Source: Streptomyces sp. NRRL S-646 (GTDB taxonomy: Bacteria > Actinomycetota > Actinomycetes > Streptomycetales > Streptomycetaceae). Taken from it: a stretch of DNA of 64,000 nt. The position numbers and the translations under genes were made by a program. Location of the stretch: positions 1 through 64,000 of the forward strand of contig NZ_JODC01000032.1 in assembly GCF_000720765.1 (NCBI RefSeq). The letters are read 5' to 3'. Under the pieces are notes generated by a model that did not search any database, was not told the origin of the DNA, and saw only the letters and a list, made by a program, of their open reading frames with translations. Below, piece after piece: positions 38,124-48,082 of this stretch. Every line of letters starts with the position of its first letter. Positions within the stretch are counted from its first letter, which is position 1.

Positions 38124-39188
38124 ATGAGACTCAGGACCGCCCTCTGTTCAGCCGTCTCCGCCGTGTCCGCACTGGCTCTGCTCAGTGCGTGCAGCGACGG
38201 CTCCACCACCTCGGCGTCGTCGGGCGGCAAGCCGCTGGTCGGCGTCGACTACCCGCGCTCCGACACCGACTTCTGGAACTCCTACATCAAGTACACGCCC
38301 CAGTACGGCAAGCAGCTGGGCCTGGACCTGAAGACCACCAACTCGCAGAACGACGTCGCCAAGCTCACCGCCAACGCGCAGACTTTCATCAGCCAGGGCG
38401 TCAAGGGCATCGCGATGGCCCCGCAGGACACCGCCGCCATCGCGCCCACCCTCGCGCAGCTGGAGGCGAAGAAGATCCCCGTCGTCACCGTCGACACCCG
38501 CCCCGACACCGGCAAGGTGTTCATGGTGGTGCGCGCAGACAACCGCGCCTACGGCGAGAAGGCCTGCCAGTACCTGGGCACCAAGCTCGGCGGCAAGGGC
38601 AAGGTCGTCATGCTGGAGGGCGGCCTGGACTCCATCAACGGACGTGACCGCACCGAGGCGTTCAACGACTGCATGAAGAAGAACTACCCCGGCATCAAGG
38701 TGCTCGGCGAGGCCACCAACTGGGACGGCGCGGTCGCCGCGCAGAAGCTCCAGACCGACCTGACCGCCAACCCGGATATCAAGGGCGTCTACATGGAGTC
38801 CAGCTTCGCCCTGTCCGGCACGCTCCAGGTGCTCAAGCAGAAGGGCCTGTTGGTGGACCCGAAGGACAAGAAGCACGTCTTCATCGTGTCCAACGACGGC
38901 ATCCCCGAGGAGCTCAAGTCCATCGCCGAGGGCAAGATCGACGCCACCGTCTCCCAGCCGGCCGACCTCTACGCCAAGTACGCCCTGTACTACCTCAAGG
39001 CCGCCATCGACGGGAAGACGTTCAAGCCCGGCAAGACCGACCACGACAGCACCATCATCCAGGTCCGCGAGGGCGTGCTGGAGGACCAGCTCTCCGCCCC
39101 GCTCGTCACCGCCGACGGTGCCACCTACGGCGGCGTGCCCAGTGTCAAGAGCGACGACAAGTCGCTGTGGGGCAATAACCTCGGCTGA
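38124..39188 (+). CDS. Sugar ABC transporter substrate-binding lipoprotein
   Basis: A 354-residue periplasmic-binding-protein of the RbsB/type 1 class. The signal peptide ends in the lipobox LLSAC at residue 23, so it is a membrane-anchored lipoprotein. The mature part has VGVDYPRSDTDFWNSYIKYT, GIAMAPQDTAAIAPTLAQLE, PVVTVDTRPDTGK and YMESSFALSGTLQVL. Given the enzymes that follow, L-fucose is the likely ligand. It is the first gene of a 12-gene operon. Confidence 0.93.
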   Translation: MRLRTALCSAVSAVSALALLSACSDGSTTSASSGGKPLVGVDYPRSDTDFWNSYIKYTPQYGKQLGLDLKTTNSQNDVAKLTANAQTFISQGVKGIAMAPQDTAAIAPTLAQLEAKKIPVVTVDTRPDTGKVFMVVRADNRAYGEKACQYLGTKLGGKGKVVMLEGGLDSINGRDRTEAFNDCMKKNYPGIKVLGEATNWDGAVAAQKLQTDLTANPDIKGVYMESSFALSGTLQVLKQKGLLVDPKDKKHVFIVSNDGIPEELKSIAEGKIDATVSQPADLYAKYALYYLKAAIDGKTFKPGKTDHDSTIIQVREGVLEDQLSAPLVTADGATYGGVPSVKSDDKSLWGNNLG

Positions 39189-39233
39189 TCCCTCCTCCGG
39201 AACACAACGGCCCACGAGAACAAGGCGGTTGAG

Positions 39234-40796
39234 ATGAGCGACGGGGAGCGAGCAGTCACCCCCGCGCCCGCCCCGGCGGACGACGGGCGGGCCCCCGCAG
39301 CCCCGCCCGTCGTCGAGGCGACGGGCATGGTCAAACGATTCGGTCCGACGGTGGCCCTGAACGGCGCCCGGATCACCATCAGGCCCGGCGAGACCCACGC
39401 GCTCGTCGGCCGCAACGGAGCCGGCAAATCGACGCTGGTCTCCGTCCTCACCGGCCTTCAGGCCCCCGACGAGGGAACGGTGACCTTCGGCGGCGAGCCG
39501 GCCCCCCGGCTCGGCGACCGCGACGCCTGGCGCCGGCGCGTGGCCTGCGTCTACCAGAAGTCGACGATCATCCCCACGCTGACCGTCGCCGAGAACCTCT
39601 TCCTGAACCGGCACGACCACGGATCGAGCCGTCTCATCAGCTGGCGGGCCACCCGCCGCCGCGCACAGGATCTGCTGTCGGCCTGGTCGGTGAACGTCGA
39701 CCCGCAGACCCCCGCAAGTGAACTGAGCGTCGAGCAGCGGCAGTTCGTCGAAATTGCCCGCGCGCTGTCCTTCGGCGCCCGGTTCATCATCCTCGACGAG
39801 CCGACCGCCCAGCTCGACGGGGCGGCCATCAACCGCCTCTTCGACCGCATCCGCGACCTGCAACGCCAGGGCGTCACCTTCCTGTTCATCAGCCACCACC
39901 TCCAGGAGATCTACGAGATTTGCGACATGGTGACCGTGTTCCGCGACGCCCGGCACATCGTCACCGCCCCGGTCGCGGACCTTCCGCGCGCCGAACTCGT
40001 CGCCGCCATGACCGGCGAGGCAGCGGCCGACCGGCGCGAGGAACGGGCCGCCACCCTCGACCCCGGCGCCACCGCCGCACTGAACATCCGCGCGCTGCAG
40101 GGCGAGGGGTACGACGACGTCAGCTTCCAGATCGGCGCCGGCGAGATCGTCGGCCTCGCGGGGGCCGCCGGCAGCGGCCGCACCGAGGTCGCCGAAACCG
40201 TCGTGGGGCTGCGGGCGGCAGCGGCGGGGGAGGTGGAGATCGCCGGGCGTCGGCCCCGGCCGGGCAGTGTGCCCGCCGCGCTCGCCGCAGGCGCCGGGTT
40301 CGTCCCGCAGGACCGGCACCACCAGGGCTTCGTTCCCGACATGTCGATCGCCGACAACGCCACGCTGTCCGTGCCGAAGCGGCTCGGTCCGAACGGCTTC
40401 CTCAGCCGCACCCGCCGGGACCGGCTCGCCGAGGGCATGATCGAGAACCTGGCGATCAAGACCCCCGGCCCCGACCTGCCCGTCTCCTCTCTCTCCGGAG
40501 GCAACCAGCAGAAGGTCGTCATGGCCCGCGCCCTCGCGAACGACCCCCGGCTGCTGGTCCTGATCAACCCGACCGCGGGCGTGGACGTGCGCTCCAAGGA
40601 GTTCCTCCTCGGCAAGGTCGAGGAGACCGCGCAGACCGGCACCGGAGTGCTCATCGCCTCCGACGAACTGGACGACCTGCGCATGTGCGACCGGGTCCTG
40701 GTGATGTTCCAGGGCCGTGTGACCTCAGAGATCGCCCGCGGCTGGCACGACCACGACCTCGTGGCCGCGATGGAAGGAGTGGACCTCCATGCCTGA
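39234..40796 (+). CDS. Sugar ABC transporter ATPase (RbsA-type, double cassette)
   Basis: A 520-residue protein with two ATPase halves. The first has Walker A GRNGAGKSTLVSVLTGL, a variant ABC signature ELSVEQRQFVEIARALS and Walker B FIILDEPTAQLD. The second has the degenerate loop GAAGSGRTEVAETVVGL, SLSGGNQQKVVMARALANDP and LLVLINPTAGVDV, as in other monosaccharide importers where one site is inactive. It energises the permease that overlaps its last eight bases. Confidence 0.95.
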   Translation: MSDGERAVTPAPAPADDGRAPAAPPVVEATGMVKRFGPTVALNGARITIRPGETHALVGRNGAGKSTLVSVLTGLQAPDEGTVTFGGEPAPRLGDRDAWRRRVACVYQKSTIIPTLTVAENLFLNRHDHGSSRLISWRATRRRAQDLLSAWSVNVDPQTPASELSVEQRQFVEIARALSFGARFIILDEPTAQLDGAAINRLFDRIRDLQRQGVTFLFISHHLQEIYEICDMVTVFRDARHIVTAPVADLPRAELVAAMTGEAAADRREERAATLDPGATAALNIRALQGEGYDDVSFQIGAGEIVGLAGAAGSGRTEVAETVVGLRAAAAGEVEIAGRRPRPGSVPAALAAGAGFVPQDRHHQGFVPDMSIADNATLSVPKRLGPNGFLSRTRRDRLAEGMIENLAIKTPGPDLPVSSLSGGNQQKVVMARALANDPRLLVLINPTAGVDVRSKEFLLGKVEETAQTGTGVLIASDELDDLRMCDRVLVMFQGRVTSEIARGWHDHDLVAAMEGVDLHA

Positions 40797-41832
40797 AACC
40801 GTCCTCGTGGACACCGCCGCGGCGGGCGCCCCGGAGCCCGAGGCGAAGCGGACCGCGCTGCTCGGCGGCCGGATACCCCTGGCCCGGCTGCGCGACCTCG
40901 CGCTCGTCCCGGCCATCGTGGTCATCGCGATCGTCGGACAGATCGTCAACCCGGTGTTCCTGCAGACCGACAACCTCATCAACGTCCTGCAGACCATGTC
41001 CGAGATGGCCCTGCTGGTCCTCGCCCAGACGATGATCCTGATCGTCAAGAAGATGGACCTCTCCCTGGAGTCCACAATGGGCCTGGCGCCCGGCGTCGCG
41101 GCCTGGCTGGTCGTCCCGGCCGGCGCCGGACACGGACTCGGGCTGCTCCCCGGCGCCTGGGCCATCCCCGTCACCCTCGCCGTGGGCGCGCTCGTCGGCG
41201 TCGTCAACTCGCTGCTGATCATCCGCTTCGGCCTCAACGGCTTCATCGTCACGCTCGGCATGCTGATCGTGCTGCGCGGTGTCCTCACCGGTATCTCCGG
41301 CGGCCAGACCTTCTTCCAGCTGCCGCAGTCGATGCTCTACCCCGGCACCGCCGAATGGTTCGGGATGCCCGCGTCCATCTGGATCTGCCTGGCGCTGTTC
41401 GCCGTCGCGATCGTGGTGCTCGGCTGGACCAGCTTCGGCCGCTCCCTGTACGCCATCGGCGGCAACGTCGACGCCGCGAAGGCCGCCGGCATCCGCACCG
41501 ACCGGGTGCTGTGGATCGTCATCGTCACGGGCAGTCTGCTCGCCGCCCTCGCCGGGCTGATGCTCTCCGGACGCCTGGCCTCGGTCGCCTCCGCGCAGGG
41601 CAATGGCTACATCTTCACCGTCTTCGCCGCCGCCGTCATCGGCGGCATCAGCCTCAACGGCGGCAAGGGCACCATGTTCGGGGCCTTCTGCGGCATCCTG
41701 CTGCTCTTCATGATCCAGAACGTGCTCACGCTGGCGGGCGTCCCCGCGCAGTGGATCGGCGCTCTCAACGGCCTGATCATCCTGGTCGCCCTCGCCATCT
41801 CACGCATCACGGGCGGCAAGGTCCAGGAGTGA
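40789..41832 (+). CDS. Sugar ABC transporter permease (RbsC-type)
   Basis: A 347-residue permease with about nine or ten membrane helices. It has the family pattern [52 protein letters not shown] (the cytoplasmic EAA-like coupling loop) and [23 protein letters not shown] 40789 overlaps the ATPase gene. With the lipoprotein and ATPase it forms a complete monosaccharide importer. Confidence 0.95.
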   Translation: MPETVLVDTAAAGAPEPEAKRTALLGGRIPLARLRDLALVPAIVVIAIVGQIVNPVFLQTDNLINVLQTMSEMALLVLAQTMILIVKKMDLSLESTMGLAPGVAAWLVVPAGAGHGLGLLPGAWAIPVTLAVGALVGVVNSLLIIRFGLNGFIVTLGMLIVLRGVLTGISGGQTFFQLPQSMLYPGTAEWFGMPASIWICLALFAVAIVVLGWTSFGRSLYAIGGNVDAAKAAGIRTDRVLWIVIVTGSLLAALAGLMLSGRLASVASAQGNGYIFTVFAAAVIGGISLNGGKGTMFGAFCGILLLFMIQNVLTLAGVPAQWIGALNGLIILVALAISRITGGKVQE

Positions 41833-41927
41833 ACCGGGCGGCCCGCCCGGCCGCCCGGCACCCTCCGCCGCACCGCCATCTCGTCGCAAGGGGCCGTATC
41901 GCCCCTGCCCTCACAGGAGTTGCCGCC

Positions 41928-43262
41928 ATGTCATCCGCCCTGTCCGCTTCACCGGCCTCTGCCCGCATCACCGCCCTGGACGTACTGGACGTGCGTTTCC
42001 CGACGTCCGAGCACCTGGACGGGTCGGACGCGATGAACCCCGAACCCGACTACTCCGCCGCCTACGTCGTCCTGCGCACCGACGCCTCCGACGGACTGGA
42101 GGGCCACGCCCTGGCCTTCACCACCGGCCGCGGCAACGACGTGCAGGCCGCCGCCATCGCCGCCCTCGCCCCGCACGTGGTCGGCCTCTCGGTCGAACAA
42201 GTCTGCACCGACCTCGGCGCCTTCTCCCGCACCCTCGTCCACGACCCCCAACTGCGCTGGCTCGGCCCGGAGAAGGGCGCCATCCACATGGCCACCGGCG
42301 CCGTCGTCAACGCCGCCTGGGACCTGGCCGCCAAGCGCGCCGGCAAGCCCGTATGGCGCTTCCTCGGCGAGATGTCCCCCGAGGAGCTGGTCGCGCAGGT
42401 CGACTTCCGCTGGCTCTCCGACGCCCTCACCCCCGAGGAGGCCCTTGAGATCCTGCGCCGCGCCGAGCCCGGCCGCGCACAGCGCATCGCCCACCTGCTC
42501 GAGAGGGGCTACCCCGCCTACACCACCACCCCCGGCTGGCTCGGCTACTCCGACGAGAAGCTGGCCCGCCTGGCCCGCGAGGCCGTCGCCGACGGCTTCA
42601 CTCAGATCAAGCTGAAGGTCGGCGCGGACCTGCAGGACGACATACGGCGCATGCGCACCGCCCGCGAGACGGTCGGCCCGGACATCCGCATCGCCGTCGA
42701 CGCCAACCAGAGATGGGACGTGCAGCCCGCCATCGACTGGATGCAGGCCCTGGCCCCGTACGACCCGTACTGGATCGAGGAACCCACCTCCCCGGACGAC
42801 ATCCTCGGCCATGCCGCGGTCCGGAAGGCGGTCGCCCCCATCAAGGTCGCCACCGGCGAGCACATCGCCAACCGGGTCGTCTTCAAACAGCTCCTGCAGG
42901 CCGGCGCGGTCGACATCGTGCAGATCGACTCCGCACGGGTCGGTGGCGTGGGCGAGAACATCGCGATCCTGCTGCTGGCCGCCAAGTTCGGCGTGCCGGT
43001 CTGCCCGCACGCGGGCGGCGTGGGCCTGTGCGAGATGGTGCAGCACCTGTCGATGTTCGACTACGTCGCCGTCTCCGGCACCACAGAGGACCGCGTCATC
43101 GAGTACGTCGACCACCTGCACGAGCACTTCGTCGACCCGGTACGCATCGCCCGCGGCCACTACCTGGCGCCGACGCTGCCGGGCCTGAGCGCGCAGATGC
43201 ACGCCGAGTCCCTCAAGGAGTACGCCTACCCCGACGGCCCCGTCTGGACCGCCCGTGTCTGA
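41928..43262 (+). CDS. L-fuconate dehydratase (enolase superfamily)
   Basis: A 444-residue enzyme that turns L-fuconate into 2-keto-3-deoxy-L-fuconate. The N-terminal [20 protein letters not shown] is diagnostic of FucD. The barrel has the Lys pair in [13 protein letters not shown], metal ligands in [20 protein letters not shown] and TGEH, and the His loop [15 protein letters not shown] 41928 follows AGGAG by eight bases. It is the most specific evidence that the operon is for L-fucose. A 95-bp gap separates it from the permease gene, and its stop overlaps the lactonase start. Confidence 0.95.
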   Translation: MSSALSASPASARITALDVLDVRFPTSEHLDGSDAMNPEPDYSAAYVVLRTDASDGLEGHALAFTTGRGNDVQAAAIAALAPHVVGLSVEQVCTDLGAFSRTLVHDPQLRWLGPEKGAIHMATGAVVNAAWDLAAKRAGKPVWRFLGEMSPEELVAQVDFRWLSDALTPEEALEILRRAEPGRAQRIAHLLERGYPAYTTTPGWLGYSDEKLARLAREAVADGFTQIKLKVGADLQDDIRRMRTARETVGPDIRIAVDANQRWDVQPAIDWMQALAPYDPYWIEEPTSPDDILGHAAVRKAVAPIKVATGEHIANRVVFKQLLQAGAVDIVQIDSARVGGVGENIAILLLAAKFGVPVCPHAGGVGLCEMVQHLSMFDYVAVSGTTEDRVIEYVDHLHEHFVDPVRIARGHYLAPTLPGLSAQMHAESLKEYAYPDGPVWTARV

Positions 43263-44157
43263 CACCCCGGCCCTCGTCGACGCCCACCACCATATGTGGG
43301 ACCTGGACCTCAGGCCGCAGCCCTGGCTGGACGAGCCCGGTCACGAGCCGATCCGCCGCAACTTCAGCTCGCATGCCCTGCGCTCGGCCGCGACCCGGCC
43401 GATCGCCGGACGGCGACTGACGAGCACGGTGGTCGTGCAGTGCATCGCCTCCGGGCCCGAGACCCGTGACCTCCTCGCCCTGGCCGAAAGCGATCCGCTG
43501 ATCGGCGCCGTGGTCGGCTGGGCGGACCTGACGTCCCCCGACATCGGCGACGTACTCGACGGCCTGCGTGCCTGGCCCGCAGGCCGGTACCTGCGGGCCG
43601 TACGGCACGTCGTGGAGGGCGAGTCCGATCCGCGGTGGCTCCAACGCCCGGACGTCGAGCGGGGGTTGCGGGCGGTTGCGGAACGCGGTCTCGGATACGA
43701 CGTGCTGGTCCGCACCCACCAGCTCCCGCAGGCGATCCGCCTCGCGGAACGGCTGCCGGAGCTGCCGCTCGTCCTTGACCATGCGGGCAAGCCCTCCGTC
43801 GCACGGCGGGAACTGGCCGACTGGGAACGGCAGTTGCGGCAACTGGCCGGGCATCCGCAGGTCCACTGCAAGGTGTCGGGTCTGGCCACGGAGGCCGACC
43901 ACGAGAAGTGGACCGCCGACGACATCCGCCCGGTGTGGGACGTCCTGCTCTCCGCATTCGGTCCCGACCGGCTGATGTTCGGCTCCGACTGGCCCGTCTG
44001 CGTCCTCGCCGGAGGCTGGAACCGCTGGGCCGCCACCGTCGAGGAACTCCTGGACGACTGCTCCGAAACGGAGACCCGCGCGGTGCTCGCCGGCACCGCG
44101 ACCGCCTTCTACCACCTGCCCCCCGCCCCGACGAACAAGGCGACGCCGTGCTCCTGA
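43255..44157 (+). CDS. L-fuconolactonase-type amidohydrolase
   Basis: A 300-residue amidohydrolase of the 2-pyrone-4,6-dicarboxylate lactonase/fuconolactonase group. Metal or catalytic residues are seen in [22 protein letters not shown] and [15 protein letters not shown]. It would open L-fucono-1,4/1,5-lactone to L-fuconate, the substrate of the preceding dehydratase. GTG 43255 overlaps the dehydratase stop by eight bases. Confidence 0.92.
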   Translation: MSDTPALVDAHHHMWDLDLRPQPWLDEPGHEPIRRNFSSHALRSAATRPIAGRRLTSTVVVQCIASGPETRDLLALAESDPLIGAVVGWADLTSPDIGDVLDGLRAWPAGRYLRAVRHVVEGESDPRWLQRPDVERGLRAVAERGLGYDVLVRTHQLPQAIRLAERLPELPLVLDHAGKPSVARRELADWERQLRQLAGHPQVHCKVSGLATEADHEKWTADDIRPVWDVLLSAFGPDRLMFGSDWPVCVLAGGWNRWAATVEELLDDCSETETRAVLAGTATAFYHLPPAPTNKATPCS

Positions 44158-44585
44158 CCGAACTGCTGCACCCCGGCATCCTCGAATCCCTGGCCGGAGC
44201 CGGCCACGGCGCCCGCGTACTGCTCGCCGACGGCCACTACCCCGCGAGCACCGCCACCGGCGAGCGCGCCAGAACCGTCCACCTCAACCTCGCCCCCGGC
44301 CTGCTCGACGTCACCACCGTGCTCGACGTCCTGCTGCGCGCCCTGCCCGTCGAGGCGGCGCACGTGATGGTGCCGCCCGAGGGCGAACCGGAGCCGCCCG
44401 CCATCGCCGAGTACCGCTCGATGCTGGCGCCCCTCCCGGTCGACACGCTCGGCCGCTTCGAGTTCTACGACGCCGCCCGCTCGCCCGACCTGGCACTGGC
44501 GATCGTCACCGCCGACACCCGCACCTACGCCAACCTGCTGCTGACCATCGGCGTCCGCGCTGAAGGGACCCTGACGACACGATGA
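44148..44585 (+). CDS. fucU: L-fucose mutarotase (RbsD/FucU family)
   Basis: A 145-residue protein started at GTG 44148, which overlaps the lactonase stop. It has the family motif VLLADGHYPASTAT, whose His acts in mutarotation, and the C-terminal RFEFYDAARSPDLALAIVT and YANLLLTIG. FucU speeds alpha/beta-anomer exchange of L-fucose, supplying the anomer used by the fucose dehydrogenase of this operon. Confidence 0.93.
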   Translation: MLLTELLHPGILESLAGAGHGARVLLADGHYPASTATGERARTVHLNLAPGLLDVTTVLDVLLRALPVEAAHVMVPPEGEPEPPAIAEYRSMLAPLPVDTLGRFEFYDAARSPDLALAIVTADTRTYANLLLTIGVRAEGTLTTR

Positions 44586-45625
44586 CACTCGCCGTCCGCT
44601 ACACGTCCGCCCGCACCCTGGACACCGCCCCCGCACGCACTGCGCCGCCCGGCCCCGGCGAGGTGGAACTCGCCCCCGCCTACGTCGGCATCTGCGGCAC
44701 CGACCTGCACATCTTCCACGGCGACATGGACGCCCGGGTGGCCGCGCCCGCCGTCCTGGGACACGAGATGTCCGGCCGCGTCGTAGGCGTCGGCCCGGAC
44801 GTCGAGGGCTGGCGGCCCGGCGACGCGGTCACCGTGATGCCGCTGCGCTGGGACGACACCTGCCCGGCCTGCCGTGCCGGCCACCAACACGTCTGCCAGC
44901 ACCTCGACTTCATCGGCATCGACTCCCCGGGCGCGATGCAGCAGCGCTGGACCGTCCCCGCCTCCACCCTGATACGGCTGCCCGAGACCCTGCCCCTGGA
45001 CCGGGCCGCACTCGTCGAACCGACGGCGGTCGCCATGCACGACGTGGGCCGGGCAGCCGTGAAGGACGGCGAGAAGGCCGTCGTGGTCGGCGGCGGCCCC
45101 GTCGGCATCCTCATCGCACTGGTCGCACGGTCCGCGGGCGCCGACGTGCGGATCGTGGAGCTGAACGCCCACCGTCGGCTGCTCGCCGAGGAGTTGGGAC
45201 TGACGTCCTGGAACCCGGCCGACGACGACGTGCCGGAGCTCGTGCGGGAGTGGACGGGGGATGCGGGCGCGGACGTCGCCTTCGAGGTGTCCGGCGCGGC
45301 GGGCGGCGTGGACACGGCGGTCGACGTGCTGGGAGTGCGGGGCCGTCTCTGCCTCGTCGCCATCCACCCCCGCCCCCGCGAGATCAACCTGCACCGCTTC
45401 TTCTGGCGCGAACTCACCCTCGTCGGCGCCCGGTTGTACGACCGCGGTGACTTCGAGCGCGCAGTGGCACTGGTCGCGGACGGCACCATCCCGGCCGAGC
45501 GGCTGATCAGCAAGGTCGTGCCGCTCACCGAGGCGCCCGCCGCCTTCGAGGCGCTGGAGGGTGGCGGCGACGTGATGAAGATCCTCGTGGACTGCACCGA
45601 CGACACTCAGGGAGCCGCCCTATGA
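44582..45625 (+). CDS. Zinc-dependent sugar or polyol dehydrogenase
   Basis: A 347-residue medium-chain dehydrogenase with catalytic-zinc residues in GICGTDLHIFHG and GHEMSG, and the coenzyme loop VVVGGGPVGILIAL. In the structural-zinc lobe (DDTCPACRAGHQHVC) the first of the usual four cysteines is Asp, a variant found in sorbitol/threonine dehydrogenase relatives. Its role in the pathway is not certain. It may oxidise an alternative aldose, or reduce or oxidise lactaldehyde-level products. ATG 44582 overlaps the FucU stop. Confidence 0.88.
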   Translation: MTLAVRYTSARTLDTAPARTAPPGPGEVELAPAYVGICGTDLHIFHGDMDARVAAPAVLGHEMSGRVVGVGPDVEGWRPGDAVTVMPLRWDDTCPACRAGHQHVCQHLDFIGIDSPGAMQQRWTVPASTLIRLPETLPLDRAALVEPTAVAMHDVGRAAVKDGEKAVVVGGGPVGILIALVARSAGADVRIVELNAHRRLLAEELGLTSWNPADDDVPELVREWTGDAGADVAFEVSGAAGGVDTAVDVLGVRGRLCLVAIHPRPREINLHRFFWRELTLVGARLYDRGDFERAVALVADGTIPAERLISKVVPLTEAPAAFEALEGGGDVMKILVDCTDDTQGAAL

Positions 45626-46383
45626 CCGCCTTCGACCTCAGCGGAAAGCTCGCCGTCGTCACCGGCGCCCGGCGCGGCATCGGCCGGGCCATGGCCCGCG
45701 CACTCGCCGAGGCCGGCGCGGACGTCATCGGCGTCAGCGCGTCACTGGAGGAGTCCGGCAGCGCGGTGGAGAAGGACGTCCACGCCGCCTGCCGTACCTT
45801 CGAGGCGATCCGGACCGACTTCGCCGACGCCGAGGCCGTGCGGGCCCTGGGCGCGGAGCTGGCAGGGCGCGAACGGCCGGTGGACATCCTGGTCAACAAC
45901 GCGGGCACGATCCGCCGCGCTCCGGCCGCCGAACATGCCGACGAGGACTGGGAGTTGGTGCTCCAGGTCAACCTCAATGCGCAGTTCACGCTGACCCGTG
46001 CGGTCGGCACGACCATGGTGACCCGCGGCCAGGGAAAGATCATCTTCACCGCCTCGCTGCTCAGCTTCCAGGGCGGCATCACCGTCCCCGGCTACACCGC
46101 CGCCAAGCACGGCATCGCCGGCCTGACCAAGGCCCTGGCCAACGAGTGGGCCCCGCACGGCATCAACGTCAACGCCATCGCGCCGGGCTACATCGCCACC
46201 GACAACACCCAGGCGCTGCAGGACGATCCGGTGCGCAGCCGAGCGATCCTGGACCGCATCCCGGCCGGCCGCTGGGGGGACGCCGACGACCTGGCGGGCG
46301 CCACGGTGTTCCTCGCCTCCGAGGCCGCCGCCTACGTCCACGGCGTCGTCCTGCCCGTGGACGGCGGATGGCTGGGCCGATGA
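45622..46383 (+). CDS. Short-chain dehydrogenase, probable 2-keto-3-deoxy-L-fuconate dehydrogenase
   Basis: A 253-residue classical SDR: coenzyme loop VVTGARRGIGRAMARALAEA, NNAGTIRRAPA, catalytic Ser in SLLSFQGG, and YxxxK in VPGYTAAKHGIAG. It ends VHGVVLPVDGGWLG. In the oxidative fucose route of Xanthomonas an SDR oxidises 2-keto-3-deoxy-L-fuconate at C4; position in this operon makes that role likely. Sequence alone also fits 2-deoxy-D-gluconate 3-dehydrogenases. Confidence 0.9.
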   Translation: MTAFDLSGKLAVVTGARRGIGRAMARALAEAGADVIGVSASLEESGSAVEKDVHAACRTFEAIRTDFADAEAVRALGAELAGRERPVDILVNNAGTIRRAPAAEHADEDWELVLQVNLNAQFTLTRAVGTTMVTRGQGKIIFTASLLSFQGGITVPGYTAAKHGIAGLTKALANEWAPHGINVNAIAPGYIATDNTQALQDDPVRSRAILDRIPAGRWGDADDLAGATVFLASEAAAYVHGVVLPVDGGWLGR

Positions 46384-47012
46384 GCGGCACCGACCTGGCT
46401 TCCGTACTGGACGGAGCCCGCCTCCTGCCGGTGCTGACCGTGCCGTCCCCCGCGACCGCCGGCCCGCTGGCCGACGCGCTCGCGGCGGGCGGCGCCCGGT
46501 GCGCCGAGGTCACCTTCCGCACCCCGGGCGCCGAGCAGGTACTCAAGACGATGGCCGCCCACGGTGGCCTCGTCGTCGGCGCCGGCACGGTGCTCACCCC
46601 CGAACAGGTGGAGCGGGCCGTGGCTGCCGGGGCCCGCTTCGTGGTCTCGCCCGGCTTCGACGAGGAGGTCGTCGCGAAGTGCGGTGAGCTGGGGGTCCCG
46701 GTCGTGCCGGGCATCGCCTCCGCCACCGAGCTGATGCGCGCACTGAAGTCGGGTCTCGACACCGTCAAGCTCTTCCCCGCCGAGCCGCTCGGCGGCCTGC
46801 GCACGCTGCGCGCGCTCGCGGCCCCCTTCCCCCGGGTGCGCTTCGTCCCGACGGGCGGGATCGACGCGTACCGCATGGCCGCCTACCTCGCCGATCCGGC
46901 GGTGCTCGCCGTCGGCGGCAGCTGGATGGCCACCGCCGACCACCTGGAGCGCGGCGACCACGAGGAGATCCGCCGGCTGACCGCCGACGCGGTGGAAAGG
47001 AGCATGAGGTGA
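46380..47012 (+). CDS. KDPG/KHG-family class I aldolase
   Basis: A 210-residue trimeric TIM-barrel aldolase. The family Glu is in RCAEVTFRTPG and the Schiff-base Lys in LDTVKLFPAEPLGG; FVPTGGID is the phosphate or carboxylate loop. KDPG aldolases yield pyruvate plus an aldehyde. Acting on unphosphorylated 2-keto-3-deoxy-L-fuconate this one would give pyruvate and L-lactaldehyde. ATG 46380 overlaps the SDR stop. Confidence 0.93.
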   Translation: MSGTDLASVLDGARLLPVLTVPSPATAGPLADALAAGGARCAEVTFRTPGAEQVLKTMAAHGGLVVGAGTVLTPEQVERAVAAGARFVVSPGFDEEVVAKCGELGVPVVPGIASATELMRALKSGLDTVKLFPAEPLGGLRTLRALAAPFPRVRFVPTGGIDAYRMAAYLADPAVLAVGGSWMATADHLERGDHEEIRRLTADAVERSMR

Positions 47013-48046
47013 CCGACGTGCTGGCCCTCGGCGAGGTCATGCTGCGCTTCGACCCGGGCGAGGGACGCATCCGCACCGCCCGCACCTTCCAGGTCTGGGA
47101 AGGCGGCGGCGAGTACAACGTCGTCCGCGGACTGCGCCGCTGCTTCGGCCTGCGCACCGCCGTCGTGACCGCCCTCGCCGACAACGCCGTGGGCCGGCTC
47201 GTCGAGGACCTGATCCTCCAAGGCGGAGTCGACACCTCGCTGATCCGCTGGGTGCCCGACGACGGCATCGGCCGCACCGCCCGCAACGGCCTGAACTTCG
47301 TCGAACGCGGCTACGGCATCCGCGGCGCGCTGGGCGTCAGCGACCGCGCGCACACCGCCGTCTCCCAGCTGCGCAAAGGGGACGTGGACTGGGAGTCGGT
47401 GTTCTCGGCCGGGGTGCGCTGGTTCCACACCGGCGGCATCTTCGCCGGCCTGTCCGACACCACGGTGGACGTCGCGGACGAGGCCATGGCCGCGGCCCGC
47501 CGTCACGGGGTCACCGTCTCCTACGACCCCAACCACCGCCCCAGCCTCTGGGCCGGCCGGGGCGGCGCCGAACGGGCACGCGAGGTCGACCTGCGGCTCG
47601 CCCGGCAGGCCGACGTCGTGGTGGGCGCCCTCGGCCTGGCCGGCACCCACCCAGGACAGAAGCGCCTCGGGGCCGACGAGGTGGCGGACGCGCTCGCGGA
47701 GGTGGCCGACCTGCTGCCCGCGGCGAAAGTACTGGCGACGACCCTGCGCGAGGTTCCCTCGGCCGGAGTCAACGACTGGTCCTCGGCCGCCTGGTCCGCC
47801 GAAACGGGCTTCGTCACGGGCCCGCGGATGCCCGGCCTGCACGTCCTGGACCGCATCGGCTCCGGCGACGCCTTCGCCGCCGGTCTGATCCACGGACTGC
47901 TGGGCGGCACCGGCCTGGAACGGGCCCTGGCCTACGGCACCGCCCACGGTGCGCTCACCATGACCACGCCCGGAGACGTGTCCATGGCCTCGCTCGCCGA
48001 GGTCGAGGCGCTCGTCGCGGGCGGCTCGGCCCACGTCAGACGCTGA
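47009..48046 (+). CDS. PfkB-family sugar kinase, 2-keto-3-deoxygluconate kinase-like
   Basis: A 345-residue ribokinase-fold kinase with VWEGGGEYNVVRGLRRCFGL near the N-terminus, SYDPNHRPSLW in the middle and the catalytic GSGDAFAAGLIHGLLG near the C-terminus. It is closest in style to KDG kinases paired with KDPG aldolases. A 2-keto-3-deoxy-fuconate has no 6-hydroxyl to phosphorylate, so this kinase suggests the operon also handles a second sugar acid such as a galactonate or gluconate type. GTG 47009 overlaps the aldolase stop. Confidence 0.9.
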   Translation: MTDVLALGEVMLRFDPGEGRIRTARTFQVWEGGGEYNVVRGLRRCFGLRTAVVTALADNAVGRLVEDLILQGGVDTSLIRWVPDDGIGRTARNGLNFVERGYGIRGALGVSDRAHTAVSQLRKGDVDWESVFSAGVRWFHTGGIFAGLSDTTVDVADEAMAAARRHGVTVSYDPNHRPSLWAGRGGAERAREVDLRLARQADVVVGALGLAGTHPGQKRLGADEVADALAEVADLLPAAKVLATTLREVPSAGVNDWSSAAWSAETGFVTGPRMPGLHVLDRIGSGDAFAAGLIHGLLGGTGLERALAYGTAHGALTMTTPGDVSMASLAEVEALVAGGSAHVRR

Positions 48047-48082
48047 CCTGCGCCCCACCACCCGTCACTCCAGGAGCACGTC

